From: CAZSMC01 sp964607755
Lineage (GTDB): Bacteria; Zhuqueibacterota; Zhuqueibacteria; Residuimicrobiales; Krinioviventaceae
DNA: 16,207 bases
NCBI GenBank assembly: GCA_964607755.1
Contig: CAZSMC010000085.1
Coordinates: 1 to 16,207, forward strand
Direction: 5' to 3'
Part shown: piece after piece, positions 1-7,773 of the stretch
How positions within the stretch are numbered: position 1 is the first letter of the stretch
Layout of the letters: every line of letters starts with the position of its first letter
Position numbers and translations under genes: made by a program
Notes under the pieces: generated by a model
Seen by the model: only the letters and a program-made list of their open reading frames with translations
The model's database searches: none
What the model was told of the DNA's origin: nothing

Positions 1-1317
1 TTAAACGCAAAGAAGAAACGAATTGTCGGTTATCTGACTGCGAAAACGAAAAAGGAAGCCCAAGCCCGTGTTCAAAGCATTGCCCAGCAACACCGGTTCC
101 AAATCATTTCGCTGCAAAAGAAAACCGTTTTTTTATACCGGTTTCGGAAACGGGACGGCACGATTGTCAAAGGCGAGCAGCAAGCGTACGCCAAAGAAGA
201 TATTGTACTGGCGTTACAGCAACTGGGATACAAGGACATCAAAGTCGAGAAGTCTCTTCTCAATCTAAACTTTAAACCACCGTACGCCGAAGTTATTTCC
301 TTTATCCGTTTAACGGCTGATTTGTTGCGAGAAAAACTAGCGTTCGATGAGATCATGCAGCTTATGCATATCGATGCGTCCAACAAATCGATGAAAAAAA
401 TGATCAAACAGATCATATCCGATTTAAAGGACGGCAAAGAAGGAGAAGAAGTCTTTCAAAAGCAAGAGTGGGCGCTGGGAGAATTCCCGGCAAAGATGCT
501 GGGCGTGGCATCTACCAGCGGCAATATGGCTGAGATTTACGATAACACGGCCAAGTTTCTTGAACGGGATTACGAGTTTAAAAAGAATTTAAAAAGTGCG
601 TTGCTCATGCCCACGATAACCTTGTTGGTGTTATTCGGGGCTGTGGTGTTTTATGTGGGATACATTTTTCCCAAAACGGCAGAGATGTTTGTGCGAGTAG
701 GGGCAGAACTCCCGCCCATGACCCAGGCCTCACTTGATATGAGCCATTTTATCACCTCTCATATTACGTGGATCCTTCTTGTTATGTTTGTGCCACCAAT
801 TGTTTTATGGCGGTTGGCTCGTACAGAGAAAGGGCAGATTGTTGTTGGTAAATACGGCATAAAAATGCCCATAATGGGACCGATTATGCACAAGAGTTCG
901 ATCGAAATCTTTTGCCGGGTTTTCTATTCCATGTACACCGGTTCTGGTGAAAACATTGAAGTGATCCGCACAGCCGCAGAGGCGTGCCGGAACAAGTATA
1001 TGGAAAAGCAGATCAAAGAAGTCACGATTCCGGCAATGGTACGAAAAGGAAAAAGTTTTGTCGAAAGCCTGAAAGATGCAGATGTTTTTACTGAAAATGC
1101 CATTACCCGTTTTAACACCGGTGCGGAATCCGGTACATTGAAAAAGGTATCCATCCAGATCGCCAGTTATTATGAACGCGAACTGGGTTATCGTATGAAA
1201 AGCATAACCGAGTGGATTCAGGTGGCTATCGGCATGGTCATCATGCTTGTGATGACCGCCTTAACGATTGTTTCCAGTGAAACAGCAGTGGTTCAACCGG
1301 AACTTCCAGGGATGTAA
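1..1317 (+). CDS. pilC: Type IV pilus inner-membrane platform protein PilC/GspF family (5' partial)
   Basis: The frame is open from base 1, so the gene starts upstream; 438 residues are visible, and the TTG at 322 is internal. Family role: polytopic inner-membrane platform on which the extension and retraction ATPases act. Seen: a soluble N-terminal part (residues 1-90), then two T2SF-type helical domains. The first (about 98-215) leads into a membrane segment at about 200-223 and an ELPPMTQ motif (236-242). A second membrane segment lies at about 255-272. The second domain carries the family signature NTGAESGTL, and a last membrane helix lies at about 402-427. The N-terminal part seems to hold two similar strand-helix units, TAKTKKEAQ... 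and AYAKEDIVLALQQLGY..., so it is longer than the usual short GspF N-terminus. The stop lies two bases before pilB. T4P rather than T2SS is inferred from the PilT-like gene downstream. Confidence 0.9.
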   Translation, partial: LNAKKKRIVGYLTAKTKKEAQARVQSIAQQHRFQIISLQKKTVFLYRFRKRDGTIVKGEQQAYAKEDIVLALQQLGYKDIKVEKSLLNLNFKPPYAEVISFIRLTADLLREKLAFDEIMQLMHIDASNKSMKKMIKQIISDLKDGKEGEEVFQKQEWALGEFPAKMLGVASTSGNMAEIYDNTAKFLERDYEFKKNLKSALLMPTITLLVLFGAVVFYVGYIFPKTAEMFVRVGAELPPMTQASLDMSHFITSHITWILLVMFVPPIVLWRLARTEKGQIVVGKYGIKMPIMGPIMHKSSIEIFCRVFYSMYTGSGENIEVIRTAAEACRNKYMEKQIKEVTIPAMVRKGKSFVESLKDADVFTENAITRFNTGAESGTLKKVSIQIASYYERELGYRMKSITEWIQVAIGMVIMLVMTALTIVSSETAVVQPELPGM

Positions 1318-1319
1318 TT

Positions 1320-3104
1320 ATGGCTGTGAGCACATTACCAAATACAATTATTCAAAAACTCGCCAGGAACGGTGCAATCGAAAGGGGCGAGTTAGAGAAA
1401 GCGCAAAAGATTGCGCAAAAATCTCCAAAGCCGCGATCACTCGAAGAGGTTCTGATCACCGACCTGGGTTACAACCGGCATGAACTGTATAAAAAGTTTT
1501 GCCGGATTTATTCATTTCGTGAAATTAAATTAGACCCCAGGGAGGTTTCCGAGTATTTTATCCGGTTCATTCAAGAGTTTTACGATAACCTGCCGTCAAA
1601 AGCGAAAAATGCTTTTCGCGAAAAAAAGCTGATTCCCTTTGGCACCAGCGATAAAAGCGATGACATTATGCTTTTTATCACACCGTTTCCGCTGGATCAA
1701 AATTTAACCAAAGTGTTCCTTTCTGGTGGTATTAAAAAGTTCGAGATCGCTTATTCCAGGCTGGAGGGCGTTGATGAGATTTTGTCAAAAGCTGTGTCAT
1801 CAAATGGCAATGAATTTCTGGATATTCTGGAAAATGCCGATGAAGAGATTGTTACCGATCAAATAGAGGACGAAGACCAGGATGTTGATGAAGATGAGCT
1901 CGAAGCGGCGATCAATCAGAGCGTGCTGGTCAATTTGTTCGAAGGCTGTCTGATCGAAGCCGTGCGCCAGGACGCCAGCGATATTCACATCATCCCGGAT
2001 GCTGACAATAATATTACTATCCATTTTCGCAAAGACGGCAAACTGAGTCTGTGGAAAATGCAGACAAAATACCGGCCCGAAGCTTTTTTCGCTGTGGTCA
2101 AAGACCGGTCCAAAAATGTCGACCGGTTCGAGTGGGATTCTGCTCAAGACGGCTTTATTCAGCGTGAAGTTGACGGCACTATTATCCGTTTTCGAGTGTC
2201 TATTCTTCCGGTCGTATCCGGAGCGTTGACGCGAAAATTCGAGAGCGTGGTTATTCGTGTGCTGGATGACCGTAAGGTGATTACAGATTTGGACAAACTC
2301 GGTCTGGACGAATACGCCAAGAAAGAATTCACCAAAGCCATCGGCCGGCCTCAGGGCATGGTCATATTAACCGGTCCCACAGGCAGCGGCAAAAGCACCA
2401 CGCTGGTTGCCGCCCTGCATGCCGTCATGTCATCTGAGGTAAATATTCTCACGGTCGAGGACCCGGTGGAATACAATATTGTCGGAGCCAGGCAGTTAAA
2501 AATCGGTTATAAAATGAATTTCGAACGCGCCATTCGCTCCATCTTGCGACACGATCCGGATATTGTCATGGTAGGTGAGATCCGCGACCAGGAAACGGCT
2601 GAAATCGCTATAAAGCTGGCCAATACCGGTCACTTGACTTTTTCCACCTTGCATACCAATGATGCCGTGGGTGTTGTTTCCAGGCTTTACAAAATGGGCA
2701 TCGAGCCTTTTCTCATTGCTTATGCCATCAATCTTGTTGTAGCACAGCGGCTTGTGCGCAAGCTTTGTCCGCATTGTAAGCAAAAGGCAACAGAGCTCGA
2801 TCCGGCTATTTCCTATTCTCTGAATATGGACCAGGAAACATTCAAGCAAGCAACATTTTACCGGCCGGTTGGCTGCGACCGGTGCATGAACGGATACAAG
2901 GGACGAATGGGCATTCATGAGGTACTGCCTTTTACATCGGAAATCCGGACGATTATTCTGGAATCGTCCGGTGAACTGGATGAAAATGCAATTCGCGAAT
3001 CAGCACGGAAAAAAGGAATGAAAACTCTGCGAGAAGCGGCTCTGGTTCGTGCGATTCAAGGTACAACATCCTTACAAGAAGTAGCCGCCGTAACAATAGA
3101 ATAG
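1320..3104 (+). CDS. pilB: Type IV pilus extension ATPase PilB (GspE/PilB family)
   Basis: Hexameric secretion ATPase of 594 residues that powers pilin assembly at the cytoplasmic face. Seen: an N-terminal helical domain (about 1-70) resembling a degenerate MshEN/T2SE_N unit, then an acidic linker (about 178-195). The ATPase core has Walker A GPTGSGKST (352-360, Lys358), the Asp box VEDPVEY, Walker B HDPDIVMVGEIRD (411-423, Glu420) and the His box STLHTND. A tetracysteine zinc motif (Cys483, Cys486, Cys519, Cys522) is typical of PilB/GspE and absent from PilT. The ATG is preceded by AGGGA about 7 nt upstream, lying over the end of pilC, which suggests coupled translation. The N-terminal domain lacks the RLG...Q pattern used by MshEN domains to bind c-di-GMP, so that input is probably missing. 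Assignment as GspE cannot be fully excluded, but the pilT-like neighbour favours PilB. Confidence 0.94.
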   Translation: MAVSTLPNTIIQKLARNGAIERGELEKAQKIAQKSPKPRSLEEVLITDLGYNRHELYKKFCRIYSFREIKLDPREVSEYFIRFIQEFYDNLPSKAKNAFREKKLIPFGTSDKSDDIMLFITPFPLDQNLTKVFLSGGIKKFEIAYSRLEGVDEILSKAVSSNGNEFLDILENADEEIVTDQIEDEDQDVDEDELEAAINQSVLVNLFEGCLIEAVRQDASDIHIIPDADNNITIHFRKDGKLSLWKMQTKYRPEAFFAVVKDRSKNVDRFEWDSAQDGFIQREVDGTIIRFRVSILPVVSGALTRKFESVVIRVLDDRKVITDLDKLGLDEYAKKEFTKAIGRPQGMVILTGPTGSGKSTTLVAALHAVMSSEVNILTVEDPVEYNIVGARQLKIGYKMNFERAIRSILRHDPDIVMVGEIRDQETAEIAIKLANTGHLTFSTLHTNDAVGVVSRLYKMGIEPFLIAYAINLVVAQRLVRKLCPHCKQKATELDPAISYSLNMDQETFKQATFYRPVGCDRCMNGYKGRMGIHEVLPFTSEIRTIILESSGELDENAIRESARKKGMKTLREAALVRAIQGTTSLQEVAAVTIE

Positions 3105-3120
3105 AGAGTGAGGAATTATT

Positions 3121-3960
3121 ATGAGTCAGATTCTCATTGTTGATGATGAAAAAGAAATCCGCAGCAGTTCTGCGGAATTGTTACGGGGGGAAGGATACAT
3201 CGTTGATACGTCAGCAGACGGGACCGAGGCATTGGCCAAGGCAAATGAAAAGGCGTACAAACTGGCATTTATTGATTTGGTTTTGCCGGGCGCTTTTAAT
3301 GGCTTTGATACCATTGCCAAGCTCCGGGAACTTTTGAATGAATCTCATATTGTTGCTTTTACCGGATTCAACGGCCAGCATCTTCGCAAAAAAGCCATGG
3401 CAGCAGGCGCGGATGATTTTATGAGCAAACCCATTCTGGCAAGCAAACTGTTAGAAAAGGTCTATGATATTATCGGAGAAAAAACGGGTGACAATGGCAA
3501 GAAAACAAATCAATCACCGGCACCTGTCGCTCCGAATGCTTTTGCCAATATGCCGGTTGAGAAAATAAAGTCGATTTATAGCAAAGCCATAAAAAAAGAA
3601 CTCAGCCCGGGTGAATACCTCCGTCTGGATGATGCCAAACAAATGGCAGTTGTTCATACCGGCGGCCTGCAAATGCTGTTTGGACCAGCGGTCATTGGTC
3701 ATCTCGGCAAAGGCCAGTCACTGGGTGAAAGTTGTGTCCTTCAGCAACAATCGCGTAAAATGAAATTCCACCTGGAAGCCACAGAACCAACAATGGTTTT
3801 TGTTTTTGAACGAAATGATCTCGTCGAATTTCTCAAGCAGAATAAAGAATTAAAAGCCATTTATTTTTATAACGTGGCTAAAAGTATGACACGCAAATTT
3901 TCAGATTCCTGCACAAGCATCATTGAGATGCTTGACAGCAATTTGTCGAACTTTAATTAA
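3121..3960 (+). CDS. Response regulator with C-terminal cyclic-nucleotide-binding-like domain
   Basis: Residues 1-118 form a complete receiver domain: acidic pair Asp8/Asp9, phospho-acceptor Asp52 in FIDLVLPG, switch Thr81 and Lys103 in the SKP motif. After a Pro/Ala-rich linker (about 122-140), residues 150-258 resemble the CRP/cNMP-binding beta-roll, with GEYLRLDD near its start, a phosphate-cassette-like LGES (201-204) and Arg212, then helices. No helix-turn-helix follows, so it is probably not a DNA-binding regulator; it may act on protein partners. The cassette is divergent, so real nucleotide binding is uncertain. GAGG lies upstream of the ATG. The gene sits between the extension and retraction ATPase genes and directly before a kinase-like gene, which points to post-translational control of the pilus motor (inference). 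Confidence 0.85.
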   Translation: MSQILIVDDEKEIRSSSAELLRGEGYIVDTSADGTEALAKANEKAYKLAFIDLVLPGAFNGFDTIAKLRELLNESHIVAFTGFNGQHLRKKAMAAGADDFMSKPILASKLLEKVYDIIGEKTGDNGKKTNQSPAPVAPNAFANMPVEKIKSIYSKAIKKELSPGEYLRLDDAKQMAVVHTGGLQMLFGPAVIGHLGKGQSLGESCVLQQQSRKMKFHLEATEPTMVFVFERNDLVEFLKQNKELKAIYFYNVAKSMTRKFSDSCTSIIEMLDSNLSNFN

Positions 3961-3966
3961 GAAAGA

Positions 3967-3975
3967 GTGGGGGAA
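3967..3975 (+). promoter_or_regulatory. Ribosome binding site deciding the kinase-like gene start
   Basis: The purine stretch GTGGGGGAA lies just before ATG 3979. The GTG at 3967 is in frame and could be read as a start, but it falls inside this Shine-Dalgarno-like stretch. The preceding gene has a closely matching leader (AGAGTGAGGAATTATT then ATG), which supports ATG 3979 as the start. Confidence 0.6.
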
Positions 3976-3978
3976 TTT

Positions 3979-4962
3979 ATGTATAAAATGAATGAGAAAA
4001 AAATGATCCCCTCTGAAGTTGAACGCGAAATAGAGAGCCGGTTTCATGCCAACCTGCAATGGTGGAATTATGTCCGCTGGCTTTCGACCATCAGTTTTCT
4101 GGCTATTGGTATATTGCAAATGGCCATGGAAGAAATACCTTTTCCCAAGTTCAGTTTTGTACTGATTCTGATGAGCATCATTTTTCTGAATTTTTGCTAT
4201 AGCTTTTGGATCCAGAATTTTTCCCAGAAAACATTTTATCCGTTAATCCACAATCTTTTGGATATAGCCATATTCTCCCTTGCTATTTACATGACCGGCG
4301 GGATTAACAGTCCCCTCATTTGGTTATATACAATCCCCATTCTCACATCAAGCATTACCATCGATCAGAGAATTGGTTTTTTTGCTACGTCGTTTAGCGT
4401 AGTGGGATTGTTTTTTATCATGTTTTTCGCCGAATACGGTGCAGGTGTTCGCCTCGAGCCAAACTTTTGGCAAAATGTGGGTGTCTTTTTACAGAATAAT
4501 TTACAAACTGTGTTGTCTTTTACGTGTTTGTTTTTCCTGGTGTATTTTGTCTCGTCTTCATTGGCGAAAACGTTGAGAGAGCAAGGCCGGGATTTTCAAG
4601 TCCTTTCGCACAAGTTGGAAAATAAAAACAAAGAGTTTGCCGAGTCTGTAGAAAATCAGATAAAAACAAAAAAACAAAACATTATCGAAAAGTTGGCACG
4701 AACTTTTCGCCATGAGATGAACAATCCTCTGGCAATTTTATCTTTTAATATTGAAATGCTGATCAAAGACAACGGCCGGTCAATGTCAAAGCGAAGCGAT
4801 ACGCTCATGGAAACACTAATGCGGCTCAAAGTTATAATGGCGCACATTGAAAATATGTATAAAGAAAAAGATGATTTTGAACAGGAGGGATACGAGTACG
4901 AGGAAACGCTTCCTGAAAATGATGATAACGGTTCATTAATACCAAAGAAATCAAATATATAA
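3979..4962 (+). CDS. Membrane histidine-kinase-like protein with HisKA but no ATPase domain
   Basis: This 327-residue protein has about six hydrophobic segments between residues 30 and 200. One includes LDIAIFSLAIYMTGGINSP, a pattern (D...L..Y.TGG..SP) seen in the membrane sensor of RegB/PrrB and PilS kinases. A charged coiled-coil linker follows (about 202-235), then a HisKA dimerisation helix with the H-box FRHEMNNPLA (phospho-acceptor His245). The protein ends about 82 residues later in a polar, acidic tail. The HATPase_c domain with N, G1, F and G2 boxes is missing, and only 15 bp separate the stop from the next gene, so it is not hidden by a nearby frameshift. It therefore cannot phosphorylate itself in cis. 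It could be a phosphotransfer protein, need a kinase in trans, or be a sensory scaffold. The adjacent response regulator is the likely partner. The start at 3979 is chosen from the ribosome binding site. Confidence 0.82.
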   Translation: MYKMNEKKMIPSEVEREIESRFHANLQWWNYVRWLSTISFLAIGILQMAMEEIPFPKFSFVLILMSIIFLNFCYSFWIQNFSQKTFYPLIHNLLDIAIFSLAIYMTGGINSPLIWLYTIPILTSSITIDQRIGFFATSFSVVGLFFIMFFAEYGAGVRLEPNFWQNVGVFLQNNLQTVLSFTCLFFLVYFVSSSLAKTLREQGRDFQVLSHKLENKNKEFAESVENQIKTKKQNIIEKLARTFRHEMNNPLAILSFNIEMLIKDNGRSMSKRSDTLMETLMRLKVIMAHIENMYKEKDDFEQEGYEYEETLPENDDNGSLIPKKSNI

Positions 4963-4977
4963 TAACGAATAGAACTG

Positions 4978-6192
4978 ATGATAGAAGACATACTTCAAAA
5001 AGTCCAACAACAAATCCCAGGCCACCTGGATGGAAAAGACCGGCAAGAGTATATCAGCACTCTGGTCGAAAAATTGCCGCTTGAAGAACGGCAAACTCTA
5101 CATCAATATTTTACAAAGATCGCCCTTTTTATGCGCAAGCAGGATGCCTCGGATATTGAAGTCGGAGGACTTGCCAATCAAGAATCGATCTGGTTTCGCA
5201 TCCAGGGCATTAAACGACCACAATCGAAACTCGGTAAATGGCCCATTACATACAGCGATATTCTTTGCCACAGTCTGATAAATCCTTCGCAAACGGGTCG
5301 GCTTTTTGACAGAGGCGCTGTTGATTTTTCATATACCGTCCCACAAAATGGTCACCTGTTGCGGTGGCGGGCAACACTTTATTTTGATCTGGGCCACGTA
5401 GCGCTGAATATGCGCGCCATAAATGCAGAAGTTTATCCATTTAACAAGCTTGGCTTTCATCAGAATGTGGCACGGTCTTTGTCATTATTACATGAAAAGC
5501 AAGGTCTTATTCTCATAACCGGCATTACCGGCAGCGGAAAGAGCACTACAATGGACAGTATCATTGATGCAAATAATCAGAGCGTGGACGGTCACATTGT
5601 CATTATCGGTGATCCGATCGAGTATATCCATCAATCGCACCGGTGCATTGTGCGTCACCGTGAGGTCGGTAAAGACGTTAAGAGTTTCAAAGACGGCGCG
5701 GTTCAGGCGCTGCGTCAGGACCCGGACATTATTGTGGTCGGAGAAATGCGCGATCCTGAAACGATTATGGCCTGTCTGGAAATCTCCGATACCGGGCACA
5801 AAGTGTTTTCGACCTTGCACACCGGCTCATCAGTTGAAACCATCGATCGAATCGTGGCAGAATGCCCCCCGGAAGAACAGGAACGCGTGCGTGTGCGATT
5901 GGCTGACCAGTTGCGAGTGGTCGTTTCTCAAAAACTGGTTCCCAATAAAAAAGGAAAACGGACCCTGGCAAAAGAAGTGTTGATCGTCAATTCATCAGTC
6001 AAGGCGGCTATTCGAAATAAAAACACTCATGAAATCTATCAGATGATTAGTGAAGGCGGTAAAAAAGGTCTCATTACCATGGAGCAGGATTTATTCCGCT
6101 TGTATCGCCGCGGAGAAATTGACGAAGATGTGGCTATAGATTATGCGAATAACAAAGGCCGGATAAAAGAACTCATGTCAAAGTTGGTTTAA
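4978..6192 (+). CDS. pilT: Type IV pilus retraction ATPase, PilT/PilU family
   Basis: Cytoplasmic hexameric ATPase of 404 residues that drives pilus disassembly. Seen: a PAS-like N-terminal domain with ASDIEV (57-62, the ASDLHL motif of PilT), Walker A GITGSGKST (182-190, Lys188), Walker B RQDPDIIVVGEMRD (246-259, Glu256) and the His box FSTLHTGSS. The PilT-type C-terminus follows (EVLIVNSSVKAAIR, then GLITMEQDLFRLY). There is no zinc tetracysteine motif, which separates it from PilB. It is about 60 residues longer than typical PilT; about 45 of these form an extra helical N-terminus. It starts 15 bp after the kinase-like gene with no strong Shine-Dalgarno. PilU-type function is also possible, since no second PilT-like gene is visible for comparison. 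Its presence is the main reason to call this locus T4P rather than type II secretion. Confidence 0.92.
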   Translation: MIEDILQKVQQQIPGHLDGKDRQEYISTLVEKLPLEERQTLHQYFTKIALFMRKQDASDIEVGGLANQESIWFRIQGIKRPQSKLGKWPITYSDILCHSLINPSQTGRLFDRGAVDFSYTVPQNGHLLRWRATLYFDLGHVALNMRAINAEVYPFNKLGFHQNVARSLSLLHEKQGLILITGITGSGKSTTMDSIIDANNQSVDGHIVIIGDPIEYIHQSHRCIVRHREVGKDVKSFKDGAVQALRQDPDIIVVGEMRDPETIMACLEISDTGHKVFSTLHTGSSVETIDRIVAECPPEEQERVRVRLADQLRVVVSQKLVPNKKGKRTLAKEVLIVNSSVKAAIRNKNTHEIYQMISEGGKKGLITMEQDLFRLYRRGEIDEDVAIDYANNKGRIKELMSKLV

Positions 6193-6195
6193 AAA

Positions 6196-7773
6196 ATGAA
6201 AAGAGCATTAGGACTTTACATAGACGGAACAAAGATTAAAGCCGCTCTGTTGAGCCGTGAGAAAAACAATTTTCTCATTGAACAATTAGACGACTTTGAT
6301 CTGGCTCAGCCGTTAGAAGCACATGAGTCACCCATTGATGAAGCAGTGGAATCAGCGGGAAATTCCGATGACAATCCGTTTGGCGTTGAGCTGGCTGAAA
6401 TGGAAGAGACAGATGAATCCGGCGGCGAAACGCATACCAATGTCGATGTTCTTCTTGATGTGATGACAAGAATGTGCCCCAGGGGCACGCATGTGGCTTT
6501 TAATTTAAATGATAGCAATGTTTATACAAAGGTATTCGACTCGATCAGTGAGAAACGGCCACAAAAGATTCGCCGGGCCATGTGGGCGGATTTTATTAAT
6601 GAAGAAGAAGAAATTGATATTTCTGAAGAAAAAATAGAATATCTCAAACGGCAAAATGGCAGTTATCTGACATTTGCGCACGATGATCCGCTTATTTTAG
6701 CCAGTTTGCTCATCGATTCGCTGCGAACGATCCGAAATTATATCCCGCGCATTTCGTTGGTCGATACCATTGAACTGGCTCTGGCTAACGAGATTGTACA
6801 GTCTTTTAATCCGGAAGAAATTGAAAAAGCCTGCATAGTCTTCTTTTCCACTTCTTTTATCAAGATATTTTTCCTGCGCCAGGGCGAGATCGATGGTATC
6901 CAGAGCACGATCCACGAAGGTGTGGACATTCAGACCGCTTCTGAAACCGCTTATTCCAAGATGATATTTACCATAGATTCTGGCCAGGTTGAAGAGATCG
7001 ATACTGTTATTTTGTGCGGAGAGGCGGACCGTCATAATGCCTATGAATACTTTGAAGAACGACTTGAAGATATAAATGTCATACAATTTAAACCACGCCG
7101 GGAAAAAGTCAGCAAGTCAATAACAATCAGGCATGGCACTGTCGCCAGTTACGCGGTCGCTATCGCCATGGCGGCAAAGGTTCTGGAGGATAAGCCCTAT
7201 CCACTTTATAATATCAATTTTTTGCCGGACCGGATTACTGACAAACAAGCTGTTTATAAAATTAATATGTACGGCATGGCAGCGCTGGTTTTTCTGGCAG
7301 TTAGTACGACTTTTTTGACATTCAAAGGACTTCAAATTGGCTCTGAAATCAGAACGGCACGGTCAAAAGAACAATTGATAGAGAGTAAACTATCAGGGCT
7401 CAAAACCACTGCGGCAGAAGTGGACAGCTTGCGGGCGGAAATCGAAAATCTGGAAAAGAATACTGCGATTATCGATTCGTTGACCAAAGTGACGGTAAAA
7501 TGGGCACCCATTATTGAAGCCTTTTCTGAAGCGTTTAAAGACATTGGACCGTTTTCAATTGAAAGCATAAAAAATTCTGGTTCTGGGACAGTGGTTATTG
7601 ACCTGAATATTTTGGAAAGAGAACAAGTCGTTAAATTGGAACGGAAAATAAGAAACAGCATGATTTACAGAGTTATCCGGCAAAATCCTGTTGCAGATTA
7701 TTATAATGTTCAAATTCAGTGTGATGTTGAACCGGGCATAAATAAAGAGTATAAAAATGAGTTACGCGACTAG
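6196..7773 (+). CDS. pilM: PilM-PilN fusion protein (GspL-like layout)
   Basis: This 525-residue protein joins two parts usually encoded separately. Residues 1-330 look like the actin-fold cytoplasmic protein PilM: GLYIDGTKIKAALL (6-19) as the first nucleotide-binding strand pair, and SYAVAIAMAA near the end, matching PilM's typical YAVAIGLA. Residues 336-525 look like PilN: NINFLPD (339-345, the NLLP-type motif that in separate proteins docks PilN onto PilM), one membrane helix at about 359-376, a coiled coil (about 380-425), and a periplasmic ferredoxin-like region ending near residue 515. The layout equals that of GspL in type II secretion. Expected role: link the cytoplasmic motor to the periplasmic alignment complex. 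It starts 3 bp after pilT with no clear Shine-Dalgarno. Its 3' end overlaps the next gene by 17 bp. Family assignment rests on motif and layout, so the PilN half is less certain. Confidence 0.85.
   Translation: MKRALGLYIDGTKIKAALLSREKNNFLIEQLDDFDLAQPLEAHESPIDEAVESAGNSDDNPFGVELAEMEETDESGGETHTNVDVLLDVMTRMCPRGTHVAFNLNDSNVYTKVFDSISEKRPQKIRRAMWADFINEEEEIDISEEKIEYLKRQNGSYLTFAHDDPLILASLLIDSLRTIRNYIPRISLVDTIELALANEIVQSFNPEEIEKACIVFFSTSFIKIFFLRQGEIDGIQSTIHEGVDIQTASETAYSKMIFTIDSGQVEEIDTVILCGEADRHNAYEYFEERLEDINVIQFKPRREKVSKSITIRHGTVASYAVAIAMAAKVLEDKPYPLYNINFLPDRITDKQAVYKINMYGMAALVFLAVSTTFLTFKGLQIGSEIRTARSKEQLIESKLSGLKTTAAEVDSLRAEIENLEKNTAIIDSLTKVTVKWAPIIEAFSEAFKDIGPFSIESIKNSGSGTVVIDLNILEREQVVKLERKIRNSMIYRVIRQNPVADYYNVQIQCDVEPGINKEYKNELRD

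Noticed and set aside
322..1317. Start of the PilC gene at the TTG 322
   Set aside because: The same frame is open and coding-like back to base 1, and the family needs the N-terminal part.
4963..4977. Frameshifted remains of an ATPase domain after the kinase-like gene
   Set aside because: Only 15 bp lie before the well-supported pilT start, so no remains can be there.
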